A stretch of DNA of 64,000 nucleotides, from the NCBI GenBank assembly GCA_022575985.1, contig JAKSXM010000007.1:24368501-24432500 (forward strand), read 5' to 3'. The stretch's first letter is position 1. Each line of letters opens with the position of its first letter. This DNA is from Anagrus nilaparvatae. Its lineage: Eukaryota > Arthropoda > Insecta > Hymenoptera > Mymaridae. This document shows, in pieces, positions 1 to 13,400 of this stretch. Under the pieces are notes generated by a model, which worked only from the letters and a program-made list of their open reading frames with translations, was not told where the DNA came from and did no database searches. The translations under genes and the position numbers were made by a program.

Positions 1-289
1 TAAACAAAATTATGATATTAAAAACAGGCTTAAATATTAAAATTAATTTAATAATAAGCGAGATAATAAGCGTTTTTTTTTAGAAATCGACATAATTATA
101 TTTATATAGTATTTATATGACAATTGACCCTGAACCCATCATTTGCTATATTATATTTTAATTTTATGGTCCATAAAAATATTTTACTTTTTATATATTA
201 TGTGTAATAATATATATAGGCGTTTCTCCCTGATCGTTACTATTTCGTTAATTTTCTTAAAAAAGTTCAATTTTTATAAAAATTTTCAC

Positions 290-960
290 GAAAATTTGAT
301 CACTTATTCTCTTGTTGCTATAGCCAATCAACCAAATGGTCATTTTTAGTCTAAAATAACCAATTTTTAAATTGCTGCCAAAATTTTAATTTTTGACAAA
401 AATGAGTTCCATAGGTCTAAAGTTTTAAAGCTCCAAGTTTTCAAAAATTCTTTCGGCTTTTTTCTTTAAATAGTTCTAAGATATCACTTATTTAAGATAA
501 TGAAAAAAATTGACTTTTTTGAAAAATCCTAAAATGGGGACTCTTGCTTTAAATTGTCATATCCAGCAAACAAATAATTAAAAAGCAGCGAGTAAAAAAT
601 TTTTGGAAACTTGAAGCTTGTAGAAAATTTTGGAAAACAATAAAAACCATTTTCGTCAAAAATTACAATTTCATAAATTAAAATTAGTTATTTTGGACCA
701 AAAATGACGTTTTGGTTAATTGGCTATAACAGCAACAGCGAGAGAATAAGTGATAAAAAAAAGCAGTTTACAGGGCTTGAAAGGTGACACCAAAAACCCC
801 TATTTTATAACATTGAGCCCTGTGTTTCTAGGCCCAGAAAGGCCATTGGCATGAAGGAGGGTGGTCGGAATGTTTTTTCAATATAAGAAACTGATCAATA
901 ACCATTTTGGTGTGATTAGGTGTTCCAAAGGTAGTGAACTCCCCTTGTGAGTTAAAAAAG
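290..960. repeat. Copy of the core of the large Mcr-intron palindrome
   Basis: An inverted repeat centred near 525-540. The left arm (about 296-500) includes agccaatcaaccaaatgg and the right arm (about 570-755) carries the complement ttttggttaattggctat. The sequence continues through a stretch containing ggtgttccaaaggtagtg. The same order of motifs occurs at about 15000-15720 in the centre and right arm of the palindrome at 13402-17640, so this is a second, shorter and diverged copy of that repeat. I see no coding capacity. The outer ends are unclear because no terminal motif is preserved. Confidence 0.7.
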
Positions 961-1325
961 AATTGCCCATATATACTAAAAAAGTATAGGTCCGATTCCA
1001 ATAGAGTTTTTTTTTAATAGTATACATACTCTTGTAACAAGAGACTTGTTTTATTTTAGTACCCACAATTCCAAGAGTTTTATCATTTAATAAGTTTTAT
1101 TTACGCACACATACGCACACACATATATTATGAATGATTCAATAGTTCAAAAAATTCCAGATGACAAAAATTTACAAAAAAATTATAAACAGGATTTTGT
1201 ATAGTCATAAAGTTAAAAATATGTGGCTGGCTTATGTAAATTAGGCAAAAACATAGATTTTTCTCATCAAAAAATTAATTACAAAAATGCTAAATTTTTC
1301 TATTTTTGCAAAGGAAAAACAACTT
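961..1325. other. AT-rich spacer
   Basis: Unique-looking AT-rich DNA with a short CA-rich run near 1104-1122. I see no gene or clear element. Confidence 0.5.
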
Positions 1326-2820
1326 CACTGTAAAAAATAACTTTCTTAGATTTACAAAAAAAATAGAATTTTTTCGAAAAATTAGTGAATTTTCAAAAAA
1401 TTTTGTAAATATTCGATAAAAATCGTAAATTTACTAAATTTAGTATATTATCGAAAAATTCGAGAATTCTCGATTTTTTTTTGTGAATTTACGAAAAAAG
1501 TTGTAAATTCACAACAATTTTTCGTAAATTTACAACTATTTTTTGTAAATTTTCGAATCAAAAAATTGTAAATTATCAATTTTTCTTGCGAATTCACAAA
1601 AAATACGCTGCCAAGTAATTGGCACTATGGTTCCTCATTAACAATATAGCAAAATTTTTATAATGGACTATTTTATCTATCATTTCAGATTTTATAGTAT
1701 GTCATAAAAAAAATTTAAGTACTTTTAATTTCAAAAAATTACTGTAAACAAGGTTCTTAAAACTAGTACTTCCATGGAAATAAATTAGGTACTACTTCCA
1801 AAAAGAAAAAAAAAATTGGTATTTTTTGTATTTTTTTGTGAAAAATATTTTCATAAAATTAAGTATCCGATTCGAGATTCATGTGAAAACCATACTTTCA
1901 AATATATGCACTTTCGTGGAAATAAATGAGGTATTACATCCAAATTAAAAAAAAAAAAAAGGAGTTTGAAATTTTTTGATACAAAAATGTTTGGAAAAAA
2001 AATTAGGTCTTAATTCGATAATGGTTTTGAAATATCACTAGTTACAATATTTTCAGATATTAGTACTTTAATGGAATTTAATGAGGTATTACACGAAAAA
2101 AAAAAAAAAATATTGCAGTTTTTTTTATTTTTCTTTTTTTTTAATTTTGACAAAAAAAAATTTTGAAAAAATTAAGTATCAGATCCAAAAAATTACTATA
2201 AACAAGGTTCTTAAAACTAGTACTTCCGTGGAAATAAATTAGGTACTACGTCCAAAAAGAAAAAAAGAATTAGTATTTTTTGTATTTTTTTGTGAAAAAA
2301 ATTTTAGGAAAAAAATTTTCAGAAAATTAAGTATCCGATTCGAGATATCATGTGAAAACCATACTTTCAAATATAAGTACTTTCGTGGAAATAAATGAGG
2401 TATTACAACCAAATTAAAAAAAAAAAAAGTACCTCGAGCTTTTTTGGTGAAAAAATTTTTGAAAAAAAAATTAGGTCTTAATTCCATAATGTTTGTGAAA
2501 TATCAGCGATTACATACGTACATACGTACGTACACACACACATACACACATACAGACTTTTTTTAAAAACCGGTTTTTTAGCTTCCTAAGGTCTCAAAAC
2601 GTGCTTATATGCCAAAAAATCAAAAAAAAAAATTTGACCGATCACAATGGTTCCTCTATGAGGAACCAAAAATCGAGAATACTCGAATTTTTTGTTAATA
2701 TACTAAATTTAGTAAATTTACGATTTTTTTCGAATATTTACAAACTTAATCGAAAATTTACTAATTTTTTGAAAATGTTCTAATTTTTTTGTTAATATAA
2801 GAAAGTTACTTTTTACAGTG
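1326..2820. mobile_element. Non-autonomous foldback element with CACTG ends
   Basis: The left end reads CACTGTAAAAAATAACTTTC and the right end is its near-perfect complement, finishing ACAGTG at 2820. The terminal 250-300 bases on the left and about 140 on the right are runs of related short words such as gtaaattta and cgaaaatt, which pair between the arms. The interior holds two imperfect tandem copies of about 455 bases (starting near 1747 and 2201). These are built from sub-repeats of the type gtggaaataaattaggtac, and a tacg/ca microsatellite follows at 2513-2552. No transposase frame is visible. The ends match those of the 13402-17640 element, so both belong to one family. The superfamily is not established; CACTG ends are reminiscent of CACTA/Chapaev-type elements, but that is only a suggestion. 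Confidence 0.75.
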
Positions 2821-4316
2821 TTCTTATGAATTATTATTAATATTATTTTTATTATTTTGTAATTTTTTTCTATACAGATTTCCGCGAATTAACCCGGTTT
2901 AATTTTGTAAAAATACAAATATATTTTTTTAAATAAATAAAATATGTTTGTTATTAATATTTTAAACAAAGCTGGGTAAACAGGCATACTCTTATGACCG
3001 TTTTCAATAAAACTGATAAAAATGAAATCGGAAAAATTTGAAAACTTTCCGTTTTCAATGTTTCTTTTGAAAAAAATCAAAACGGACTTATTGGCCGTTT
3101 TTGCGAATCATGAAAATTTGCTTTCGTTTTCATATTTTTTTATTTTTTTACTTTCCGTATACCAACTATAAAACTTCAAGTTTTGGCTATTGATAAAAGA
3201 TATATAGTTATTCTTATGCTTATCAACTTTATTAAAAAATAGCTCAACATTTTTTTATTAAATAATTTTTTTCAACAAATAATTAAATTTTTTATAATAA
3301 TTATAAAAATTAAAAATGTTTTAAAGTATTCATGTGCTTATTTTTTAATTTTTATTTTTATGTCTATAAGAAAAAGAAAATTAAAGCAAAATTTTTATGA
3401 TTAACGAAAGCGGATATTTCAATCCCAGCTCTAATTTTAAATGTTTAACATTAAATAAAACTTGAATTCTAGTCGGAGTCGGGGTTTATTATTATTATGG
3501 TTCAGTTTCACTGAGAACAGATGATATTTTATTAATTTAAAAGCATAAAAATAATTGATAACTAAAAAAAACTCCTGAAACTATATCAAACAATAATTAG
3601 AAATACACATTTTTTCATTTTTTGTCAAGAACTTAAAGTTTTATCTAATTATATATTTAAGATTCGCGCTTCGAGAAAATGAATTGTAACAACGTGACAT
3701 CTACCGGTTATTAAAATATTTATGAGAGCTAAATTACCATGAATTTACCATACGAAATACAGTTGATGTCGGTAATTTTATCGTAACTAGATTTTGTCAC
3801 TAGCAATTTTTAACAACAATTTATAATTATTTACTGTAATTAAATAAAGCAAAATTCGTATTAAATTTTGGAATAGCAAATTCTAGCAAACCAATAAAAA
3901 TAAAATTAGACCCAAAAAGTTGGCATAAAACCTTTCATTTAGCTAGTAAACGTTATAATTGAGGGCCCATAGAGGTCAATTTTTATTTTCGAAATAGCAA
4001 ACAAACTAAGAGTTAGCAAATTAAAAAAAAGTTATAGCAAAATTTAGCAAATTCTAAGCTTTAAAATGAGCCCTTGTGCATTGAAATTGGTTAAATTAAA
4101 TTTTTAATGCTCAGCTGGGGATACCGAGGTGGTTTAATCTATCGTTAAAAAGATCATGATCACGTGACCAACCTACATGCATATGTATCTAGTATAAACT
4201 TAACCTTAATAGTTTAACTTTGTATTTTTTTTTGGAAATGAATAATGTAGAATACTTTATAAATATAAAATGAGTTAAGTCTACTGTCCTGTCAAATTAT
4301 TAATAAAATAAATACA
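2821..4316. other. AT-rich intergenic region upstream of COQ5
   Basis: Very AT-rich DNA without a supported gene. The last 150 bases probably hold the COQ5 promoter and 5' leader. Confidence 0.5.
4160..4167. promoter_or_regulatory. E-box palindrome TCACGTGA upstream of COQ5
   Basis: A perfect 8-base palindrome with a CACGTG core lies about 150 bases before the COQ5 start codon, in otherwise AT-rich sequence. Such sites are bound by bHLH-zipper factors of the Usf/Mitf/Max group. Its use here is inferred from position only. Confidence 0.35.
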
Positions 4317-5400
4317 ATGGCTTTAAGTACAAAATTTTCTTTCCGTTTTAATTTTCTTAAAGAGCTTAAAATTATGAAATTTTATAGTGTTGATTCTTAC
4401 AAAAATAAAACAAAGATTAATGAAGAAAACGAGAAAACAACTCATTTTGGATTTAAAACAGTCAAAGAATCTGAAAAAGTTGATCAAGGTATCAAATAAA
4501 ATAAATTTCTTTATATTTAATATTTTGTGCTAAATAAATTTCAATTGTTGCAGTTTATTCAGTATTTGAAAATGTAGCCAACTCTTATGATCTTATGAAT
4601 GATGCCATGAGTTTTGGTATTCACCGAATATGGAAAGACCAGTTTATTGAAAGACTGGCACCAAAACATGGCTGTCGACTCTTGGATGCCGCTGGTGGTA
4701 CTGGAGATATAACATTTCGTTATCTTAAATATTTAAAGTCTTCTTGCAATCCAAAAAATATTAAAAGTCATGTTACAGTTTTTGATATAAATAAAAATAT
4801 GTTAGACGTTGGTCAAGCAAGAGCTAAACGTCAAGGTTTTACCATTGAAAATGGTTACAACATAGAATGGGTTCAAGGAAATGCTGAAAGTTTACCATTT
4901 GATGACAAAACTTATTCAGCTTACACTATAGCTTTTGGTATTCGTAATGTAACAAGAATTGACAAAGCTTTAACTGAAGCATATAGAGTTCTTAAACCTG
5001 GTGGTCGATTTTTATGTTTAGAATTCAGTCACGTGAATAATGATTTACTAAAATGGTAAATGTATTTTTTTCTTTTTTTAAATTATTCTAAAATCTTAAA
5101 TTTTTAGGATCTATGATAACTACTCTTTTCAAGTTATTCCAGTACTTGGTACATTACTTGCTGGTCAGTGGCAACCTTATCAATATCTTGTTGAAAGCAT
5201 CAGACGATTTCCAAAACAAGAAGAGTTTAAAGTAAGTAAATTTGAGTGAAAATTTTGTAAAAGTAAAAAATTTTGTAAAAGTAAATACAAATATTGAATT
5301 TTATTTACAGAAAATGATTTTGGATGCAGGATTTGAAAAAGTTACTTATGAAAATTTAACTTTTGGGACAGTTGCTATTCATATCGGTTATAAATTATAA
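4317..5400 (+). CDS. COQ5: COQ5, ubiquinone-biosynthesis C-methyltransferase (mitochondrial)
   Basis: Four exons (4317-4488, 4554-5055, 5108-5231, 5311-5400) join in frame to a 295-residue protein, typical for the family. It is the SAM-dependent enzyme that adds the C-methyl group to the 2-methoxy-6-polyprenyl-benzoquinol intermediate of coenzyme Q, acting in the mitochondrial matrix in the COQ complex. The UbiE/COQ5 signature around residues 69-86 ([18 protein letters not shown]) is clear. The SAM-binding motif I is DAAGGTGD at residues 102-109, and the late motif [14 protein letters not shown] is also present. The first 55 residues are poorly conserved, basic and Ser-rich, which fits a mitochondrial presequence. 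All introns are GT-AG and 50-80 bases long. The first ATG of the frame is taken as the start. No broken residue is seen. Confidence 0.96.
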
Positions 5401-7418
5401 TTAAAAATAATGCAATTGCAGAATATTTTACATTTAATTTAATTTTTAACTTTTATTTGTACAAATTTTATAAAATTTAAAAAATTTATGTATAAAGTTT
5501 TAAATTCTATTAGAAAGATATAAGCTATAGCTAAAACAAGCATCAAATGTGTAAATACAAATGTAAAAAATATGTATATTTGTTTTCTTCAGTTTTTTTA
5601 CAACTGAAAAAATATAAAGTTATTAACAGTAAGAAGGATATAGATAAAATATATAAATATCTAAGTTATTATTGTACAAAAACAAAAAAATAATGAAAAT
5701 CATATTGAAATATTGCAATATGATCTTTGGCTGATTTTTACAGATCTAAGTTTATTATTGTAACAAATTTTTGTACAATTGTAAATTAAAATAATATAAA
5801 TTTATACAAATCCATTTTAATTTTGTTCGTTTTATATGAGAAATTTCATGCTGATTGACTGATTCTTAATTTTCTATAGCCGTTAGTTTTTTTGACCATT
5901 TTTTGTAACAAAAATATACTATTGCGTAAAAAATTTATTCATTTAGATAAAAACCCATTTTATGTTATAAAAGTTAATTCATGTGCGTGCTGTCATAAAA
6001 ACAAAATTATCCTTGAGATTGACAAATTTGTTCATCTTTTTAATTAGTCTTAAATTATTTAAAAATTTCAGTTACATGAATGTCTACTAGAAAAATTTTA
6101 AATTACAAATTTTACCTTTTCACAAAATTCCTTTTAAAGTTCCGCAAAAGGCTTATAAAAATTTTCTCAAACATTCAAATAGGTCAGGAGACTTAATCTA
6201 AAAAAAATTTTTTAAACAAGTTTTTACGTTTCAAAAAAGGTTTAAGCACAAATAATTTTAGACCAATTAGGAACAAAAAAATTTTTTAGAATAGACATTT
6301 AAGTTATTATGGAAAAAAATATTTTAAACAATTTTCAGACGCACGTAGAGCTTAAAATGAAATTTTGAATAATAAATCAAATTTTTGATATAATAAATCA
6401 AAATAATAATAATACAACCCTGAGCCATAAAAAAAGAATTTCTTTCATTGCAAATTAAATGCAATCCCCTAAACCATTCTTTATATTTATTACTATGGGT
6501 CATAATATACTATTTATGAGAATCTATTGTGCTAATTCTAAAAAATTGTCAAAAATATTAAAATGACAACCCAAAACCCGCAAATGAACTTGATTAAAAT
6601 TAATGGTCTTTTGGATTAACTTCGGTCCAGCTTGCATGAAATCTATCATACATGTTTTAGTTACTTTCTAGTTGTAAATTAAAAAATTTTAGACGGACTT
6701 TTTCTAAAGTTAAAAAAAATTATGGACGGAATCACCAATTAATATTAATTTGATTAATATTAATATTCTAAAATAAAATTTAAGTCTTACTCTATTAATC
6801 TAAAAAATATTTTTTAAATATTTTTGATTGTCTTTTTCAATTGATTTGTAAATATTGAATTTTGTTCTATTTACATATAAAATAACGATAAAAAATTAAA
6901 ATATAATGAGATTCTTGAAATACACTTTGAATAATTTCAAATTTTTTTTTACAATACTATCAGACAATATTTGCTTTCTTATTTAGCACAATAAATACTA
7001 TAATTGGACGGAAAGTTTAATTATTAAGTTAATAGCTACACACTACTAAACTTTATTTTACTAAATTCATAAAAAAGTAAGCTAATATTTTTTAATAAAA
7101 ATATGCATTCTATAATTTCATATAAAATTAAATTTTTTGTAATGCTTTATGATATTTTTAATGGAAGCTACTATATGAAATTATTCATTCATTTTTAAAT
7201 TACAATTCCTTTCAAACCACTGGTTACATGCATACATTTCATTGACACATCACGAGTTCTTTAAAAGTAATTTTTTTTTTACTTCAATTTTTTGTTTTAA
7301 AGAAATTTTCATAAACGGTTTTTAACTTAAAATTTTTTAAAGAAAATAATTTTTTCCAACTTTTTCTAGTTTGTATGACAAACTTCTTATTTTTATTACC
7401 TAATAAACTTTTAACTTC
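5401..7418. other. Intergenic region between COQ5 and Mcr 3' ends
   Basis: About 2 kb of AT-rich sequence between two convergent genes (COQ5 on +, Mcr on -). It must contain both 3' untranslated regions, but I cannot place the poly(A) sites with confidence. No gene or structured repeat is seen. Confidence 0.5.
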
Positions 7419-10400
7419 TTAACCATTTCGAAATTCTTGTGTCCTAAAATAACTGTATATGCTGACTAAAACTGAACATATTATGATGAAATATTTAGAT
7501 GATTTTAAAAGTATCGCTGCATTATAAATTGGACAATATGGACATTGTGAGCTCCCACAAACTTCGCAAATATTCAGAATATATGTAGGCAATGCATCAA
7601 ATATCGTTTCATTGAATCTTTCTGGAGCATAATAATCATACACCCTAATTGGAAGGTATCTAGACATGTTAGCCACTGGGAACCATCTTTCAATAGTAAA
7701 GTTTACGCAAGTTTCTTCTTTGTCTAAGTAGTCAAAGTAAAATACAATTTTTTGGGGCTGGAATCTAGCTCTTTGTAAGTTTCTTGCAGTCCTTGTACGA
7801 ACATAACGATCAAGAACTTGCTGTTGAATGATGTAACCAGTTGGAATTGTAACATCTAATACAGCCATTCCTGATCTTTGAGATTCATTTAGATTAATCC
7901 ACCTAAAATTCATAATTGAATCGATATTACAAATTGAAAAGAGAGAGAAAAAAATAAAAAGTATTTAATTACCTTTGACAACTCAAATAGTCGATTCGAG
8001 ACTGATTTCTTCCATGAAAATTAGCCCTTGTAATTAATTCAAAAGCTGGTACTGGAGGTTTGGTTTGGAACTTTTTATTATCAACATTGTATTGCACAGA
8101 CATTTGCAAAATCGCGTAACCAGCACCTTTAGCTTGAACTTTTACTGTTCCCCAAGCTTCAGGAATCTAAAAAAAAAAAAAATGCTTAATAATTTTTTCT
8201 TAGAAACTGTCAAAGTAAAAATTACCTCGATACTCTGAAGTCTTGCAAGATTTTTGTCATTAACATGCAATGTTTTTACTTTTCCTGGCAAAGCTGTAGC
8301 TTCAATAGTAACTGAAAGTTGACTAACATCTCTAATTCTTGATCTTCCAGTGTAATCCATTAAGGCTTTCATAGCCCAAGCAGTATCTTGAGTTGAGGCC
8401 CAACCTCCATCTGTTAATCTTTGCGAATTAATCCATTTAACGATAGGCTCTACGTCAACTTCTTGTCTAGCAACGTGAACCAATAATGCATATGCTGTTG
8501 TTTCAATATTCTCGGCATCATATTTATACGGTAAACGTGGAAGAGAAAATGGTTTTTGATTTTCATATTTGGAAGGTGGTTGAGGTACCATATCTCTACC
8601 CCAGTAAATTAAACCTCCTTCTTCTCTTCTGTGGTTCCGTAACAAATTAAATGCTTGTTCAGCAGTTGAAGCTTTTGCTTGTAATAATGCATATGCCACA
8701 ATAGCTATTTCATAAGGTCGGCCTTTTAATTGAAGAAGTTGCAAATTTTGTTCAAGATATCTGTAATTAAGAATTATTATTTTTACAAGTACTTAAACTC
8801 ATTGAAATAATTAAATTAATTTTTTTTTTATTTCCAAATTTACTAAAATAAATTACTTACCTTACTGCATTGGCCGCAGCTAATGCCACTCTTGCTCCTA
8901 TACCATCTGATAAATCCTTAACAGCCTCTAATGTAATTAAAACATGAGCGGTCAATGAAATATTTCTATGTCGATAAGAGTAATATTCTTCATCAAAATA
9001 TAAAGTACTATTCATTTTTCGATCAGGAAGCCAAGTAACTTCATAAAATGAACCTTCTGGCAGTTGATGTTCCAATAACCATGATACTGCTTGACTAATT
9101 ACTTTTGGATCTATATAAAGAAAGTTTTCCCATTCATAAAAACTGGCTTCTTCAAAAATTCTAACACAGTATGCTGTTAACCAGACACTTGGATGAGACT
9201 GGTTCCAATCGCTTCTGAATAAACTAAAGGAACCATCAGGATTCATAAAGGACATTTGTCTTTGATAACCAATGTTCATATAATAAAAACTATTTTTTTC
9301 TTGTGTTCTGTTTCTCTGATTTATAAATCTCATGTGTAAGGTGGTGTACATGTTGGCTGCAAAGCTAAACATATTTTGCTCTGCACAATCCATAGGCAAT
9401 CCGATTAAACTTGTTGCATTAACAGGCATAGTTGGGAAAATTGGTCCAACAACGTCTCCCACAATACTAATTCTTGCTTTATTAGAACCAAATATATAAT
9501 AACGATTCTCATCATAAGGTATTAACGGTGTTTCTGTAATATTAACATGCATGTACTGAAATACGTAAGCTCTGTTACTTAAATCTAATAGTATTGATTG
9601 ATGTCGATATTGAGGTAATCCATCAGCTTCAACATGAACAGTTCGAGTAACTGAGTCTCTACCAACAAGTGTAGAAGCATAAATTTTTACCTCTATGTCA
9701 CCTAGTCTTACTGGCACAATTGGAATATACACAATTGTTGCATCTTGCGCCGCAATCCAAATGAAAAATTGATGTTCTCCAAATGACGTTCTTGGACTAT
9801 ATGATTGTACAATACCATGATCTTCAACGTGTACAAATTTATAATCTTTTGAACCGGGCAACACTATAGTAGCTTCAATATTATACTGCTGATAATTAAA
9901 TACTGAAACACGGATTCCAACTTGCTCACCTTGTTTAATACTATCAGGCATTTCAACATTTATGTAAAATGGTAAGACACCAATGTACTCTAATGCATTT
10001 GGTAACATACCAAAGCCAGTTGTAGGACTCATTCCAAATGCTGTTACCATCCAATGCACAGGAGTTTTAGGTACATCAACATTAAATATAAATCGGCCGT
10101 GTGGTCCAATATTAATATCTTTCCATAACCAAACATTTTCATACTGTCTTTGAATTCTATTAAATCTCATTTTTCTAAAATTAGCTAGATCTGTTGTATT
10201 AGTATGGGCACACCTCGTCTCATCAGTACCATCATCGCACTGATAAATACCATCACAGTGTTGTTCGACTCTGTAACATCTTCCACTAAGGCATTCCATG
10301 TAACCTTGAGTACGATTACAAAGTTCAGGTCTCCTATAAACATATGCATCTGTGAATACCACAACACCCGAATAATCAAACGTTCGATTAGCGTCGATTC

Positions 10401-13400
10401 CATAGGTTGAAGAAGGAAAAGAAACTATTTCATCAGGATCACCACTGTGAAATAGCCAAGAATGAGAATGGGTTCCATTAGTATCTTCTCCATAATTTGA
10501 CATTTTTTCAATAACATTTGCATATGTCAATTCATTACCAGCCTGCATTTGATAAAATGATCTGTCTATACCAGATAAACCAATATAAGCTCCTGGTTCA
10601 CCATAAATAGCAACTTCAACATTTTCACCAGTTCTTGCTTTTCTGTTATTTATAAAAATTGTAAAATTATTTCTTGAAATTCCATTAACAGGGAAAGTCA
10701 TTGAGTCTACTATCACTTCGCCATTATGGGAAATATGATAAACTAATACTGTAGAAACAGGTGCCATTTCTGGACCTAAAGGCAAAGCAAAAGTACGCAC
10801 ATTTTGTTGCATTATTTCATCTCCACTCAATAAAATCGTTCCCTTTGACATAACAATGTAGTTAAAACTATCGGCAAAAAAATTGCTTTGCACATGAACT
10901 ACTAGATACTCCCCAACTTTTGCTTTTGCTGTTGAAGTTGATACTTTGAGATGTTTTTGATTAGGTGATTCATGAGCTAATAGTAATAATTCTGCACGAG
11001 ATCTGTGTCCTTCGCCGTCAACAAATTCGGCATATACCCTTGCTGAATGAATGTCATTTAGTACTTTTTGCAATTGTTCTGGGCTCTCGCTTATGCCAAG
11101 TCTGTTTCTTAAATCTATTTTGACAGACCAGACCGCTAGATTATCAGGTGAGGGTCTTAAAAATTGATTTTCTAAAGTTCGACGACCACCATTTCTTAAT
11201 TCAAAATCCACCCTAAGTTCCATCATTGATCCATCTAATTGAGATTGCCTTAATGGTGAGCCATCATGAAATGAAGCCACAAGATTTAAATCAAATGGCA
11301 TACCAGGCTTAAAAACTTGTGGCGAACCACCAAAGAAATCAATCTTTACACTGGAATTAAAAATTCTGGCTGTTGAGTAACCAACAATAATTTCTTCCAA
11401 AAAATGTTCACCAACACTTGCTGTTATTGTTAATTCAATACCTTCATTGCCAAGTGGATGTGTTAAGAAATGAGACATAGGGTATTTAAAATGATAAGTT
11501 CCATTAAAAAATCTAAGTACTGGTATATAATCGCCTTCCCAATCTCTTGGGGAAAACCATGAAGGATAAGTTTCATCAAATATTACATAACGATCTGTAC
11601 ACGGGTACTGATTAGTTGTTAAGTTAAGTGATCTACAACTGGCTCGTATTGTTAAATTTCCATGAACTGGTGCACCAGATGTGTAATTAGCTTGAATAAC
11701 CCCGTGAATATAATTATCAGATTCAAAAAAGAATGCTGGCATTGTAACATTAACTTCAAATCTAGTTTGATAATATTCTTCAACTAAAATAGCTTTTTCT
11801 TCAATTTGCCCTTGAGCTGTAACTTTTATTATCCATTCTCCAAAAACTGGTTGATCTGACAATTGATAAGATAAAGAAACTGTACCTAAATTACTTTGTC
11901 TACTAAGCCATCTTCTCATTATTCTTCTGTTTGGATCTAACATGTAAACTTCAACAGTATCGTCAAATGCTTTTAATTCTGTATTAATGGGAATTGTTCG
12001 AAATCTAATGGTTTGTCCTTGCATATATACTGGTTTGTCACACTGAATAAAAATTGTCATAGATCGTTGTGAAAAAACTAATGATGATTCATTAACAAAT
12101 GCTTGACCACCAGTCAATGTATTATAATTTCCTTCGACTCTTAAACGATAATCTCCACGAACTGATGTAGTAGGCATTCTTATCATTAGAGTTTCTGGTA
12201 TTCCCTCTCGTACTTCTTTATGATCGGCACCTAATTCTACACCATTTCTTTGAATAGATGCTCTTACTACCATTGGTAAAGGACTACGCAGTACATGAGC
12301 TGCAAGACGATAAATTTGACCTGGACGTACCATTCGTGATGCAAGAATAAGGTATGTTCTGAAAAAATGCACATTTTTTATTACATATTTCTTAGCTTTT
12401 ACATTAAAAATAAAACAATTAAATTGGAATTTCAAACGTAATTGTTACCTATATCTAAGCATTCATAAATAGAAATTTGGAATTTCAAATAACCGAGTGA
12501 GTTAAATTTTGTCAATAAAAATAGTATATATATATATATATATATATATATACTATGTTAATAAATGTCATATTCTATGTTAATATTTGTTAATAAAAAT
12601 AGTATACTATATAAACTTTAAGGACCATGGATTCAAAAATTTTCAAAATATAAATTATTTCCAAAAATTCAAGCAAATTTTTCTCTTTTAATTTATACAG
12701 TTATGTTAAGGAATACAAGTTTCCGCATATATGAGTTTCCACTAAGTCTAACAATAAGTCTGTTATCAGCTACAGTTTTTCAAAAAAACTTGTGGGCAAA
12801 CCAGAGCAAATAATTTTTCTTAAAGGCAGAACTTTTTTTTCTTTTTATTTAATCGTTGAAAAAAAATTGTGTTATTATACTTAATTTTGATTTACACATT
12901 TTTACGGTCAAAATTTGCCATCTAAATAGTTCAAAATTCAAACAAAAAAAACTTTAGAATTTGTTAATTTTACGTTTTTTTTGTAATTCAATTAAAATTC
13001 TCGATTTATTTGCGTTTTGGAAAATATTTTATCACTCCTTTTCGAGATGTTTTAGAAGTTTTTCGCTATATATAAAAAATAATAAAAGTTTTAAAAAATA
13101 TTAGGAAAATTAAATTTTATTTTTGGAGTAAAATATTATTTTTTATTTTTTTTGAGGCATGCATAAACCTCTGAGATTTCCCAAGAAATTAAAAAATCAA
13201 GTAACGTTTCTTATTAGACCATAAAAAAATTCAAAAAATTTAAAAACCGGTATCTTAAAACACGAATTCGAGTGAAAAAGAATTAATTAAAAAAATTGCT
13301 TACAAAAACCAAAATTTTAAGTTAAAAAAATTACATCTTTGTACTTCAATTAAAAAATATTTTTTGTTTTCATCCAGGAAATTTTAAAAAAGTAAAGAGA

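Noticed and set aside
10185..10410. Open frames on both strands inside the large Mcr exon
   Set aside because: They are shadow frames of the LDLa-encoding part of Mcr and have no features of their own.
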